Shown here: piece by piece, positions 30,901 through 39,284 of the stretch
How positions within the stretch are numbered: the stretch's first letter is position 1
How the letters are laid out: each line of letters starts with the position of its first letter
DNA from: a virus
Length of the DNA: 41,185 nt
Reading direction: 5' to 3' (one strand)
IMG/VR virus record: IMGVR_UViG_3300017964_000030
Location: 1 to 41,185 of that record
Translations under genes and position numbers: made by a program
Notes under the pieces: model-generated
The model's database searches: none
Seen by the model: only the letters and a program-made list of their open reading frames with translations
Told to the model about the DNA's origin: nothing

Positions 30901-32425
30901 GGCTGAAACTTCAGCCCCAGAGTATTCACATACGGTTGTTGGAAAATTAGCACCCCCTCAAGATGTGAAGAACGCAATAATCGAGAAGGTGATTGGCGGG
31001 ATTCGCATGTTATGGGACAACGTGAGTGATATTGACCTTGCGGGTTATTCAATCAAAGAAGGCGATTCATGGGATTCTGGCGTGACTTTGGCCGATCTTC
31101 ACAAATCCACAAATATCTTTATCCCTATTTCTAGCGAAGGTCAGAGACGTTATTGGATCAAAGCGGTAGATACATCCGGCAATGAATCTGAGAGTCCATT
31201 GTTAGCTGAGGTTGATATTGACCCTCCTTCTCAAGTGACTGGTTTCTTGGCCGTCCAAGACGGTAACTTGGTTAGCTTAAGATGGGACGTGCCTATCACA
31301 GCAAAAGAAACTGGTATTGAATACATTATTCGTAAGGGCGATACCTGGAAAACTTCTGTTGAGGTGGCTCGAACCACAGGTGACACATATAAGATCAATT
31401 CTGAAACCAAAGGGGATAAGATTTACTGGATCAAAGCGAGAGACATTATCGGTTTGATGAGTAAAGAACCGTCTTTTGCCACCGTGAAAGTTGATTATTT
31501 GAAGGATCGAAATGTCATCAAGACAGACGACCATTCAGCAGACGGTTATCCCGGTCGACTTGTTAATCTTGAGAAATCTGGGGATAGGCTTCAGAACATC
31601 AAAGGTCGAGTAGAAGGGGATTATCTCTTTAAAGCGACAACGCCATACCCCGTTTACGCCCGTAATTTGGTTGCCATGACCCTGACAGCCGTTAAGGATG
31701 TGGGAATTCCTTGGGAGGATGCAACTTTTACCTGGGACAGCGAAGAGGCGAGACAAAGGTGGCTTCCAGAGGGAGAGATCACGGATGTTGATGCCAAATT
31801 GTTTATGTCCGGTAAATCAGACAGTGTTATCACCAGCACTAAAGATTTGTTAAAAGTTGGCTTGCATGATGACACCAACATTGATGGATACAACACGGTT
31901 TACGATGAGAATGGTGACTGGCTTCCGGCAGACGAAACACCTTCAATTGAACAGAATGTAGTTGTAGATCCAAATGACGGTCGATTTGTTGGAGGTGCGG
32001 TGATCACAACAAACTCTCAATTGGAATATGACTGGCCAATAGCAGTCTCACCGATTGATTCTATGTTCCAGTTTTGGGTAAAGGCGAATTCAAACTCACA
32101 AGATCAGGTGATTTATTTCCAAACAGAGTTGTATGTATCAAGCCAAGCAAACCTCAAGACCAAGATCTTCATCGGAAGGGATGGTCACGGTCGCTTCTTC
32201 TGTCGAGATGATTTTGGCAGGAAAATGAGATTGAGCATGGAATTTAACGATGGCGAGTTGGTTCTTATTGCCTTCAAGCAAACTGAGGATGTCAGAAAAT
32301 TCTATGTTGGCAAGCAGGGCGGAGAGATTTTAGCTTCGGAGCTTGAGCATTGCCCGTTAATTCCAGAGGGAGACGCTCTGTCAGGGGTGAATTTTGATAG
32401 GCGTAAAGTTAAGTTTTCGGCTTAA
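27926..32425 (+). CDS. Tail-tip host specificity protein, gpI-gpJ fusion
   Basis: 1499 residues from GTG 27926, which overlaps the previous stop. Residues 1-90 look like gpI: a small beta domain ending in a glycine run. Residues 95-150 are hydrophobic (LTIAIVVAAAYTGGAAAGFL, then TAVGAGITAAVTIAGTMALN), as in gpI/gpJ junctions, followed by LLPPPTPDTSARSYD. The body is the gpJ-type hub, with fibronectin-III-like repeats at about 1010-1190 (LWDNVSDIDLAGYSIKEGD; SLRWDVPITAKETGIEYI). The C-terminus is a jelly-roll-like beta domain. It forms the central tip and determines receptor choice. Confidence 0.88.
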   Translation: MAVEKVVTVKSIDNPLQPSVSGITEHKLHWREGMNLSAVIAVLNPSLDYVMVLNGQLIQEGDWGSTRLRAGDFVVISDIPRGGGGGGKGILRIALTIAIVVAAAYTGGAAAGFLQTTYGLSAAATTAVGAGITAAVTIAGTMALNALLPPPTPDTSARSYDVTQDSQTYGFEGPKNTAREGIAVPICYGRHTMAGNLISLFNQNDGDDQNLYMLINAGEGSIAGFSDIRINDQPYRDFDGANVATRLGSEDQSPIPWFGSVVESHNMQGQRLADDDYIYFESPEIAERFQFDFYFPRGLVAYGRDSGNKLTAKTKISIEYSPVDENTWQSLTVLSSLDRSRHTSDIYLSDLDLDEEVSLECDYEDYDASPNWIANKQKVYGIASGKVFEHTGGGGSSVIEFSSKKNSTVRRSVTSVGNQLDSGTRYKFRFKRLTKEADSNYLVNQINISEVKVIRDYGVGMSNTALLALRVKATDQLNQTPKVTFRHLGKLVKVYDPSSDKWFWRNSSNPAWIVWDMMTNTRYGAGIKRNRIILSAFIEWAEYCEEHNLQFNGVFDVRQGVWDAIKNVARVGRSQIIMEGTKFWPVVYQLKDPVMLFNNASIIKDSFSITYIPSSDRANVINYSYFDKTDSNRQKTVKLVSTRSLDRGDDIKELSVVGLGIDNYEQAREEAKLMLNMNEFINRQVSFSVPTESLAVTLGDVVMIQHDMPSWDFGGRVEEGCTTTEIILDGDYSQLNQEDDYQVFIQTNAKDLGSVQLTQIVGDYVYVDAIPEGNNIKRLVVNGNDYEVKSVKEFEGIGFALEMDSVLGLLPGMAVNLWDTDVIEMQTASFSADAPDRVTTYAPFSFVPSKGDKFMVGPLINKRATYQIQAISGDGFHERQITCIEYTPELFISGEVYEQPGYGNLNKLSHSVLSDNGFEEELLPIGDVVKTRLSIDFYNDSPIYRETKVLLSRANGEFIDYGNHFSSFQIDVTEGELIRIKLVARDTLGRYMAETSAPEYSHTVVGKLAPPQDVKNAIIEKVIGGIRMLWDNVSDIDLAGYSIKEGDSWDSGVTLADLHKSTNIFIPISSEGQRRYWIKAVDTSGNESESPLLAEVDIDPPSQVTGFLAVQDGNLVSLRWDVPITAKETGIEYIIRKGDTWKTSVEVARTTGDTYKINSETKGDKIYWIKARDIIGLMSKEPSFATVKVDYLKDRNVIKTDDHSADGYPGRLVNLEKSGDRLQNIKGRVEGDYLFKATTPYPVYARNLVAMTLTAVKDVGIPWEDATFTWDSEEARQRWLPEGEITDVDAKLFMSGKSDSVITSTKDLLKVGLHDDTNIDGYNTVYDENGDWLPADETPSIEQNVVVDPNDGRFVGGAVITTNSQLEYDWPIAVSPIDSMFQFWVKANSNSQDQVIYFQTELYVSSQANLKTKIFIGRDGHGRFFCRDDFGRKMRLSMEFNDGELVLIAFKQTEDVRKFYVGKQGGEILASELEHCPLIPEGDALSGVNFDRRKVKFSA

Positions 32426-32428
32426 TAG

Positions 32429-32446
32429 TAAGTAAGTTCTTACTTA
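32429..32446. promoter_or_regulatory. Dispersed palindrome, site 14
   Basis: TAAGTAA-GTTC-TTACTTA with perfect arms, 3 bases after the tail-tip stop. A TATAAT (32445-32450) starts in the right arm, with TTAATA 17 bp before it, so a promoter may run through the palindrome. Confidence 0.85.
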
Positions 32447-32485
32447 TAATGTTAGAATAGGCAAAAATTAATAGAGGTTATTAAG

Positions 32486-32935
32486 ATGAGCGTTAAAGAT
32501 AGTTTACAAGTTATTGGCAAGATGTCAGCGACCCTTAAAAAAGCTGATGGAACAATTGAGAAGTTCAATAAGAACAACCTAATTGTTGATATTGGTTTCG
32601 ACTTTATTGCAGATGCAATAGCAAAAGCGTCCGGCCGACCTCCTGTTATGAGTCACATTGCAGTGGGAACTGGGACGACCGCGCCCGCCAGTGGCGATAC
32701 AACACTTGAAAGTGAGTTAACTCGTAAACAGATCACTTACTGGCATTCTGCTGGCACAAAAGAATTCGCTGTAGAAGCTACGTTTGATCAGGGCGAAGCT
32801 ACTGGTGCTTTGACAGAAGCAGGTGTGTTCAATGATGGCGTTTCAGGCATCATGTTGGATCGTGTCGTTTATGCGGTTATCAACAAAGGTGTAAACGACA
32901 TTCTTACAGTTCGATTCACTTTTGATCTTTCTTAA
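32486..32935 (+). CDS. Tail-associated fibre base protein (probable)
   Basis: 149 residues. The segment MSHIAVGTGTTAPASGDTTL and the following ESELTRKQI are typical of small phage proteins near receptor-binding genes. The rest is beta-rich and ends in an extended LTVRFTFDL. The gene has GAGG in the loop of a weak AT stem (32468-32484) and opens the fibre gene set under palindrome site 14. It probably links fibres to the tail tip. Confidence 0.6.
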   Translation: MSVKDSLQVIGKMSATLKKADGTIEKFNKNNLIVDIGFDFIADAIAKASGRPPVMSHIAVGTGTTAPASGDTTLESELTRKQITYWHSAGTKEFAVEATFDQGEATGALTEAGVFNDGVSGIMLDRVVYAVINKGVNDILTVRFTFDLS

Positions 32936-32946
32936 GAGGTCTTGCT

Positions 32947-34056
32947 GTGGGCGTTACTTTCTCTGAAAGCGGTGTTAATCACACTTGGACGACAGCCAAG
33001 TTTTCTTGGAACTCAGTTGAGGCAAGATTAGCTTGGCGATTGTTTAACTACGTTATAAAGGTGATTGACGTTGATGAGTTTATGAACTTTGAATCGCCCG
33101 CCGCCGACTCTACTGATGAAGATTTTTATTCACTTCTGGATAAACGATATTTCAGTCGTGAGTCGATCACCATTCAAGAGTCCGTGTCGAAAAGCATTAG
33201 CAAGCCTTTCGACACCTCTTCAGTAACATTCGGAGATAAGTTTGGGCGAGTAATCCCTATTGAGAGTGGATTTACTTTGTCAGAGACAAACCCTCCAATG
33301 TTCACTCTTGATATGGATATTCAGGTTTCAATGCCTTTCTTTGAGATTGATTCGAAACATTACAAGCCAGAGGCTTGGGTCGAGTCGATCAGTCTAAACG
33401 ACAACAGACCGAACTTTGGTTTCAGTCTATCCAATAATGAATCTCTTCAACTTGTGGACGTTATGGATAGGGAAACTCAGTTCAACCGAGAGTATTTTGA
33501 GGCTTTGGATGTTGATAGTGCTGGTCTAAGCAAGGATCTTTCATTGATTCAATTGGAGAACATACCTGTTGACTCAATGATGTTCAGAACACCAGATATG
33601 ACGGTATCCGACCTTAAAGTCTCAAAAGTCGATCTGGACTTCAACTCATTTGCGGCGGCTCTGTCATCCGACTCTCCGGTGGGTTATTCAGAGTTCAAGC
33701 GGTTTGTGCCAGGTGACTACGAGTATACAGAGGCTTTATTCAAACTGTCTCTTACAGGGCGGAACGGCTCTCAAGCTCACATTACCGATTTAAGTTTATC
33801 TATCGATCTACCTGATGTTCATGACAGAGGCAGGGTGATAGTCGATTCAGCAGGTTGGATCGAAGTTAACTTTAACCGACCTTTTTATGTTGCCCCAGAA
33901 GTTAATGCAACTGTCGAATCAGGAAGTGGTTCTTCTGTCCCTTATGCCGTTGTTCGGGATGATGTAACCAAAGATAAGTGTTTCGTGGCGCTGGTAGATC
34001 CAGCAACCAGAAACTTTACAACGGGAACATTGAGATACCACGCCATAGGATATTAA
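32947..34056 (+). CDS. Tail fibre protein (probable)
   Basis: 369 residues from GTG 32947 with AGAGG upstream. The N-terminal KFSWNSVEARLAWRLF resembles TFTWDSEEARQRWLP inside the tail-tip protein, so the two share a module. The middle has repeated Asp/Ser-rich beta units (LSETNPPMFTLDMDIQVSMP). The C-terminus (GWIEVNFNRPFYVAPEVNAT, then FTTGTLRYHAIGY) has the look of a fibre tip domain. It is followed closely by another fibre gene. Confidence 0.7.
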   Translation: MGVTFSESGVNHTWTTAKFSWNSVEARLAWRLFNYVIKVIDVDEFMNFESPAADSTDEDFYSLLDKRYFSRESITIQESVSKSISKPFDTSSVTFGDKFGRVIPIESGFTLSETNPPMFTLDMDIQVSMPFFEIDSKHYKPEAWVESISLNDNRPNFGFSLSNNESLQLVDVMDRETQFNREYFEALDVDSAGLSKDLSLIQLENIPVDSMMFRTPDMTVSDLKVSKVDLDFNSFAAALSSDSPVGYSEFKRFVPGDYEYTEALFKLSLTGRNGSQAHITDLSLSIDLPDVHDRGRVIVDSAGWIEVNFNRPFYVAPEVNATVESGSGSSVPYAVVRDDVTKDKCFVALVDPATRNFTTGTLRYHAIGY

Positions 34057-34065
34057 GAGGTAATT

Positions 34066-34707
34066 ATGCAATCGTTTATTCAAATTCCAATTACCGAAGA
34101 GTTGGATGACTCCTTACCGCTTCTACTAAACAACACTAAGACAGCATTGTCCCAATCATCCGGCAGTTCATTTCCTGATGACGATGCGGATTTTATTGGT
34201 AGACCTTGCTATCGAACCGATCAAAAGAAGCTGTATGTTTGCACCAGCATTTCTCCGTCAGTGGTTTGGACATTGATGTTCGACTTCAATATTGGCAAAG
34301 GTTATGCAGCATTAAACCACAACCACGATTCTGATTACGCAGCTAAGGATCACTCTCACAATGACTATGCGCCAACTGACCATAGCCATTCAGAGTATTT
34401 ATCTAGTAATGGCGTGACGAGCACTTATCACTCAGGCAATGGCGGTCGCGGTAAAGTTGTGAGCCGAGATTCATCAGGAAGAACAACGCTTGAAGGGCTC
34501 TATTATCGTTATTCAGGTGCTTACGCATCCAAGGACGATGTTTCTTACGTGTTAGGTGTGAAATCCAAAGATGCAGATCAGAGCATGGTGAAACCATTGA
34601 GCATTGCGGATCTCAAAGAAGCGCTGAATATCCCAAGTATGACTGTTTCGACTGATTCACCATCTGGCGGTAAAGATGGTGATATTTGGTTTCAAGTGGG
34701 GGCTTAA
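34066..34707 (+). CDS. Tail fibre protein with His-x-His repeats
   Basis: 213 residues. Residues about 84-120 contain repeated HNHDSDY, DHSHNDY and DHSHSEY motifs; HxH repeats in trimeric fibres (T4 gp12/gp37 type) bind metal along the axis. The C-terminal part ends with TDSPSGGKDGDIWFQVGA, a phrase common at phage fibre ends. The gene is between a fibre gene and the glycine-rich adhesin, with a 1-base transition to the latter. Confidence 0.78.
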   Translation: MQSFIQIPITEELDDSLPLLLNNTKTALSQSSGSSFPDDDADFIGRPCYRTDQKKLYVCTSISPSVVWTLMFDFNIGKGYAALNHNHDSDYAAKDHSHNDYAPTDHSHSEYLSSNGVTSTYHSGNGGRGKVVSRDSSGRTTLEGLYYRYSGAYASKDDVSYVLGVKSKDADQSMVKPLSIADLKEALNIPSMTVSTDSPSGGKDGDIWFQVGA

Positions 34708-37203
34708 ATGAGTTCATCAATTAGAACGCCTGAAGCCTGGAATTTTCTTTCGACTTACGCTAGGAGAGACGGTGAGTGGCAACCTTCAAAGGTCTGGGGA
34801 AAAGTTAACGGCCAGTGGCTTTCTATGGGTGGCACAGTAGCCACCATCTCAGTTAATCATGATCGTTTCAAAACAATTGATGTTTGGGAAATCCTGAAAA
34901 GCAGAGGCGAGGAAGATTCCAGAATTATCGTCGTAGAAATTGGGTTGGATGTTGTTGTTACACCAGAGCCAGAAGCCTATCGATTAACACCTGAAAAAGA
35001 AGAGAAATACGGCTGTGCTATTTATGCGGTAGGAGATTGGCTGCCAAATCAAATTCTCGTTATCAAAAACAGAGGTTATCTATTCGGCAAAGGTGGAGAC
35101 GCAGGTCGCGGGGGTATTCCTATGTTAAGACCTCCTTCAGATGGTGAAGATGGTCATCCCGCAATCATTACAAACATCCCAACGCAGGTCGAATCTGAAC
35201 AAGGTTTGATTTGTGGAGGTGGTGGAGGTGGTGGCGCAGCCGGAACTATCCCGCCAGATGCAGGGCGATACTACGCTAGTAAGACGCCAAAGTATAAATA
35301 CACTGGCGAAAGGCATCAGGGTTATCAAGCTAAAGGCTATAGTCACTTGATCGCATCATGTTACGGCTCTTATGCGTATTCTATAAGGCACGGAAATTGG
35401 GCTGGTGTGATCTCTAATTCTGATGAAGAAAACAGCCTCTATGGATCTGGCGAATGGGGCTACTCACAGGGCAACATGTCGGGACACATCACCAAATACC
35501 CATCCCTTTTGTCTGAAGAGCAAAGAGGTGGATACATGGGCGGCCTTAGCCTGGGAATGTCTGCGGGCGGAGGGGGTGGCACTCCAAACGGAAGATATGC
35601 CGTTCGTGCTGTGCCAAATACGGTAAACCCCACGGGCATTCCTGTTTCTCAAGCCACTCATTACGGGGATTTTGATACCAAGACAAACTCAGGCTCGAAT
35701 CAAGCAGGTAAAAGCGACATCAGCGCCTTGTCTGCACCATTGCAGAGAGTAATTCTTTATTCGCCTTACAGAGTGTTTGGGCCATATAACTCAAACGCCA
35801 AGTCGTCTGCTGTGGGTGATATGTATGATGACTACACAAATTTGTCCTTATCTGCCACCAAAGGATCTCAGAGCGCGAGCGGCAAAACTCTGCAATACGC
35901 CTTTATGGATGACGATACGGGAGATGTGAACGAGGAAACCTTTGCAACACAGTTAGATCCCGAAAACACCGTAAGCACTGGGCAGCGAGTTGTTAAGCCA
36001 AACCCAAGACATCACTTTTTAGGAACAACAGGGGGATTCGGCTATGACTTTGCTAAGATTGTTCGAGAATCCTTCAAGCCTCTATTGAGACCCGACAATG
36101 CGGCAGACATAAACGTCACTAAGTTCTCATCATTGGTTGGAACAACTCATCGATTCGTTCATCAGGGTTATTACTACAAGCCGCCTGGATTAGAGATTCA
36201 GGATGTCTCAGATAGCGGTTTGGATGCAATGAAGCTTCAGAGAGGATCACCTGGGTTTGCCAGTGGGAATAATTATAATTTCTCACCTGGACTTGGTTAC
36301 TCTTACACGCCTTACAGCGCAAATTTAGGTGTGGTTGCGGGTTCTGTCCCTAAGCCTAGAAGTTTGCCTTACGACTATGAAAGAAGTCATTTAATCAAAC
36401 GGACATTGAGAAGCGAAAGAACGCCGACTATTGGCAGAATCACCAAGGGCGACACCTGTTATTTTGATGCGCTTCATCTTGCGATTCACAGTCCAACATG
36501 GGGTATGCCAGGTATGAATCAATGCCTGGGAATGTATTTGCCTTTCAATAATGACGAGTTGTTGGATTGGGATGTTTACACAGCCAAAAAAGGCGAAGTA
36601 TCTCAATCTGCTGATGGCTACGAGCGCTTTTATCACAACGGCTTTGCTCAATCCTCCAAAATCACAAAGGCATCAGAGGCTATCTTTTGGTGGGCTAAAT
36701 GTGGTGGCGTAGAGTCTTCAGGAACAATCATGCCTCGATTACATGCTCTTGAAGAAAAGAGTTATGGAACTGGATCAAATATCTATTACTACAAACGACC
36801 TGTAACTGAATTAACACCCCCGATGCTTACTGGAATTCACCCAAGTCACTCTTACTATAAGCAAAAGAACAACCCTCAACTTCGAGATGCCCAAGAAGCT
36901 CCAATACAAAAAAACTTCGAAGAGTATATGGTTGTGGATAGCGCCGGAGAAAAAATCGAAAAAGCGCTATTCCGTATTATGTCTGCACAGGGGAGTGGTG
37001 GTTACGGAGGTGCACCCGGTCAAGATGGCCAAGATGGGACGGACGGTTGGAGTTTTTTCACGCCACACCGGAAATTCTTTGGAGGATCTAAGGGTGGTAA
37101 AGCTGGTCCAGCCATTAAAGGCGCTCAATATATTATGAGCATCAAAACAAACGCTCATGACCCAACCTGGAATGGTTTATATGGTGGCACAATAAATATT
37201 TAG
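34708..37203 (+). CDS. Large glycine-rich tail adhesin
   Basis: 831 residues. The N-terminal 60 residues (EWQPSKVWGKVNGQWLSMGG) look like a fibre attachment region. Glycine-rich stretches occur at about 125-180 (GKGGDAGRGG, GGGGGGGAAG), about 285-300 and near the end (GSGGYGGAPGQDGQDG, then GGSKGGKAGPA). Polyglycine sandwiches of this kind are known from the gp38-type adhesins of T-even phages such as S16. The long aromatic Tyr/Ser-rich parts between them probably carry receptor loops. It is likely the main receptor-binding protein. There is no enzyme motif. Confidence 0.75.
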   Translation: MSSSIRTPEAWNFLSTYARRDGEWQPSKVWGKVNGQWLSMGGTVATISVNHDRFKTIDVWEILKSRGEEDSRIIVVEIGLDVVVTPEPEAYRLTPEKEEKYGCAIYAVGDWLPNQILVIKNRGYLFGKGGDAGRGGIPMLRPPSDGEDGHPAIITNIPTQVESEQGLICGGGGGGGAAGTIPPDAGRYYASKTPKYKYTGERHQGYQAKGYSHLIASCYGSYAYSIRHGNWAGVISNSDEENSLYGSGEWGYSQGNMSGHITKYPSLLSEEQRGGYMGGLSLGMSAGGGGGTPNGRYAVRAVPNTVNPTGIPVSQATHYGDFDTKTNSGSNQAGKSDISALSAPLQRVILYSPYRVFGPYNSNAKSSAVGDMYDDYTNLSLSATKGSQSASGKTLQYAFMDDDTGDVNEETFATQLDPENTVSTGQRVVKPNPRHHFLGTTGGFGYDFAKIVRESFKPLLRPDNAADINVTKFSSLVGTTHRFVHQGYYYKPPGLEIQDVSDSGLDAMKLQRGSPGFASGNNYNFSPGLGYSYTPYSANLGVVAGSVPKPRSLPYDYERSHLIKRTLRSERTPTIGRITKGDTCYFDALHLAIHSPTWGMPGMNQCLGMYLPFNNDELLDWDVYTAKKGEVSQSADGYERFYHNGFAQSSKITKASEAIFWWAKCGGVESSGTIMPRLHALEEKSYGTGSNIYYYKRPVTELTPPMLTGIHPSHSYYKQKNNPQLRDAQEAPIQKNFEEYMVVDSAGEKIEKALFRIMSAQGSGGYGGAPGQDGQDGTDGWSFFTPHRKFFGGSKGGKAGPAIKGAQYIMSIKTNAHDPTWNGLYGGTINI

Positions 37204-37242
37204 AAAGCTTATACCGCGCCCAATTCTTTTATGAGAAAATAA

Positions 37243-37260
37243 TAAGTAAGTAATTACTTA
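37243..37260. promoter_or_regulatory. Dispersed palindrome, site 15
   Basis: TAAGTAA-GTAA-TTACTTA with perfect arms, between the adhesin and lysis genes and 14 bases before the holin start. A -10-like AATAAT ends inside it. Confidence 0.85.
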
Positions 37261-37274
37261 TTGATGGTATTGGA

Positions 37275-37646
37275 ATGTTAGTCATAAAAGAAGAGGGCGT
37301 AAAAGCTGTAGTCATTCATCGTGACCAGACCGTCAATGTTGGCGCGTTAAACCCAAGCTTGCCCGAAGATCATGGGGACACCTTCGTGTATCTATCGATC
37401 ATCATGGTTTTAGGCGTCATTGCAAAGAAGCTCTCTTCAAAAGAGCCACTTGATTGGAAGCGATTCATAGGTGAGATGATCTTCTCATTTATCGGAGCAA
37501 TAGCTGTCTACCTGGCGGGAGACATTCAGGGCTTCGATAGCAAAATGATTCTTCTTATGGGCGCTCTGATGAGTCTTGGAACGGTCAGAGCATTTGAGTG
37601 GTTCGTCAAGATACTTGGTGTATTAAACAAGATGGTGAAACCGTGA
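37275..37646 (+). CDS. Holin (probable)
   Basis: 123 residues with three hydrophobic segments: about 36-51 (DTFVYLSIIMVLGVIA), 66-82 (GEMIFSFIGAIAVYLAG) and 90-105 (KMILLMGALMSLGTVR). The C-terminus is basic (KILGVLNKMVKP). It overlaps the endolysin gene by 4 bases. This fits a three-helix holin which opens the inner membrane at lysis. The ribosome site is weak, in line with tight timing. Confidence 0.78.
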   Translation: MLVIKEEGVKAVVIHRDQTVNVGALNPSLPEDHGDTFVYLSIIMVLGVIAKKLSSKEPLDWKRFIGEMIFSFIGAIAVYLAGDIQGFDSKMILLMGALMSLGTVRAFEWFVKILGVLNKMVKP

Positions 37647-38122
37647 AATGGCCTAAAAACTTCAAATTGTGGGAATTCCTTAAGTCCGATGTTGCCGCTC
37701 GAAAAGGGATAGACAACACACCCGACGACCACTCCATAGTTGAAAATCTAAAGCACACCGCCTGGATTCTTCAAGAGCTTAGAAACGAAATTTCTAGGTT
37801 CAAAAATAAAGACACTCCGATGACGGTATCTTCAGGTTTCCGTTGCAAGAAATTGAATCAAGCCATAAAGGGCGCGAAGAACTCTGATCACATGAAAGGA
37901 TTGGCGGCAGATGTCAAAGTGATTGGCGTTAAACCTGCCGACTTCTACAAGTTCATCAAAGAAAGACCTTACCTTCATGATCGAATCAGTAAGGTAATTT
38001 TGGAGTTTGATTCGTGGGTTCACATCTCTATTGCGGAAGAGTCCACTAAAACCCAGTTCTTAATCGCAAAGAAAGTAAGAAAGTGGGGACGACTCGTGAC
38101 AGTCTACGAGTCAGATACTTAA
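37643..38122 (+). CDS. Endolysin, M15 peptidase family
   Basis: GTG 37643 overlaps the holin stop (GTGA) and begins a domain that starts KWPKNFKLWEF; an earlier in-frame start would lie inside the holin. The 159-residue product has the zinc site SSGFRCKKLNQAIKG, SDHMKGLAAD (His83, Asp90) and WVHISI (His127), typical of Peptidase_M15_3 (D-Ala-D-Ala carboxypeptidase/L-Ala-D-Glu peptidase-like lysins). There is no signal peptide, so it depends on the holin. No spanin genes are obvious nearby. Confidence 0.88.
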   Translation: MKWPKNFKLWEFLKSDVAARKGIDNTPDDHSIVENLKHTAWILQELRNEISRFKNKDTPMTVSSGFRCKKLNQAIKGAKNSDHMKGLAADVKVIGVKPADFYKFIKERPYLHDRISKVILEFDSWVHISIAEESTKTQFLIAKKVRKWGRLVTVYESDT

Positions 38123-38124
38123 TT

Positions 38125-38166
38125 AGAAGCGCTCAGAAGTCCGGCAGAGCGTTTCTGAGGACTTCT
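38125..38166 (+). other. Two mutually exclusive hairpins
   Basis: Hairpin A pairs AGAAGCGCTC (38125-38134) with GAGCGTTTCT (38147-38156). Hairpin B pairs AGAAGTCC (38135-38142) with GGACTTCT (38159-38166). B's left arm is the loop of A and the linkers are too short for an ordinary pseudoknot, so only one should form at a time. It lies between endolysin and the PhoH-like gene and may act as an RNA switch or processing site. Confidence 0.5.
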
Positions 38167-38211
38167 AAGCGTCCTATCAACAAAAGCTAGTGATGCACGT
38201 TAGGAGTCTTC

Positions 38212-38994
38212 ATGCCGAGACGAAATAAGAACGCACAAAAACAACGCCGCAAGGATCGTCAAAATCTAAAAGAGGCTTATGTCCATAAAGAAGACGATTT
38301 TGATTCATTTGAAGGTGTAGAGCACTTTCAGCACTCCCCAGCCAAACATAAATGTAAACCGCTCGAAGCCAAGAATCAGGCTCAAGGTCAGTATATGGCG
38401 ACCATTCAATCTAAAGTGATCACTTTTGGCATTGGCCCCGCAGGAACAGGTAAAACATTTATTGCCGCTGCTATGGCCGCAGATGCGCTCGCCAATAAGG
38501 AAGTAGATAAAATCGTGATTACGCGACCCGCCATTGGTGCAGACGAAGATCCCGGTGCTCTACCTGGCGACATCGATGAGAAATACGATCCATACATTGC
38601 CCCGTTTCTTGAAGTGCTTAATGACCGCTTGGGCGCATCTCATGTGAGATTGTTAAGAAATAATGGCCGTATTTTAAGTGAGCCATTGGCATTCATGCGT
38701 GGAAAGACATTTAACAAGTCTTTTGTGGTATTGGATGAAGCTCAAAACACCACTGTTTCACAAATGAAGATGTTTCTAACTCGCTTTGGTGATGATTCTA
38801 AAGTGGTTGTTAATGGTGATATTAAGCAGTGTGATTTGAAGAATCGAGAGTTGGTAGATGGAATGTCCGGCTTAGAAGATGCTGTAAGGCGATTGCGTAA
38901 GAAGTCTGGTGATATTGCAGTGTGTGAGTTCACCAAAGAAGACTCAATCCGTCACGGATTGACAAAAACCATTCTAGAAGCATACGAGGGTTAA
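38212..38994 (+). CDS. PhoH-like ATPase
   Basis: 260 residues: a basic N-terminal tail (NKNAQKQRRKDRQNLK), Walker A GPAGTGKT (75-82), ITRPAIGADEDPGALPGD (103-120), Walker B VVLDEAQNT (172-180) and VVVNGDIKQCD with sensor residues. These are diagnostic for the PhoH ATPase family, common in marine phages, whose role may lie in RNA handling or phosphate response. AGGAG lies 7 bases before ATG. It is unusual to find it between the endolysin and the hydrolase; it may be expressed late. Confidence 0.92.
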   Translation: MPRRNKNAQKQRRKDRQNLKEAYVHKEDDFDSFEGVEHFQHSPAKHKCKPLEAKNQAQGQYMATIQSKVITFGIGPAGTGKTFIAAAMAADALANKEVDKIVITRPAIGADEDPGALPGDIDEKYDPYIAPFLEVLNDRLGASHVRLLRNNGRILSEPLAFMRGKTFNKSFVVLDEAQNTTVSQMKMFLTRFGDDSKVVVNGDIKQCDLKNRELVDGMSGLEDAVRRLRKKSGDIAVCEFTKEDSIRHGLTKTILEAYEG

Positions 38995-38996
38995 TT

Positions 38997-39284
38997 ATGA
39001 GAATGTGTCACGAGAAAAGATTAAATGTCACTGGCGAACAGACCATCACTGTAATGAGTGAGGCTACAAATTACCAAGTATCTCTGTATGGAACTGGTAG
39101 TGTAGCCATTTACTTTAAAGTAGATAGCTTTGATGTTGAAGAGCCATTGGAAGACGGCAATATCACCCTGTCCTCTACAGAATCAAAGACCGTCCGCATT
39201 GAAAATGTCAGCTTATCTGCAATTATTCTAAAGCCAACAAGTAATGCAGATGCTTACAGTGCTGTCGTTGCGGGTATCAGCTAA
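38997..39284 (+). CDS. Small beta-rich protein, 95 aa, unknown
   Basis: ATG 38997 starts 2 bases after the previous stop, with GAGGG upstream. The 95-residue product alternates in beta fashion: NVTGEQTITVMSEATNYQVS, then GTGSVAIYFKVDSF and ESKTVRIENVSLSAIILKP. It could be a small structural or fibre-accessory protein. Its stop overlaps the start of the hydrolase gene (TAATG), which suggests a partnership with it. No family is recognised. Confidence 0.65.
   Translation: MRMCHEKRLNVTGEQTITVMSEATNYQVSLYGTGSVAIYFKVDSFDVEEPLEDGNITLSSTESKTVRIENVSLSAIILKPTSNADAYSAVVAGIS

Noticed and set aside
38125-38166. Full H-type pseudoknot
   Set aside because: The connecting loops would be 0 and 2 bases across 8- and 10-bp stems, which is not sterically reasonable. 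I report competing hairpins instead.
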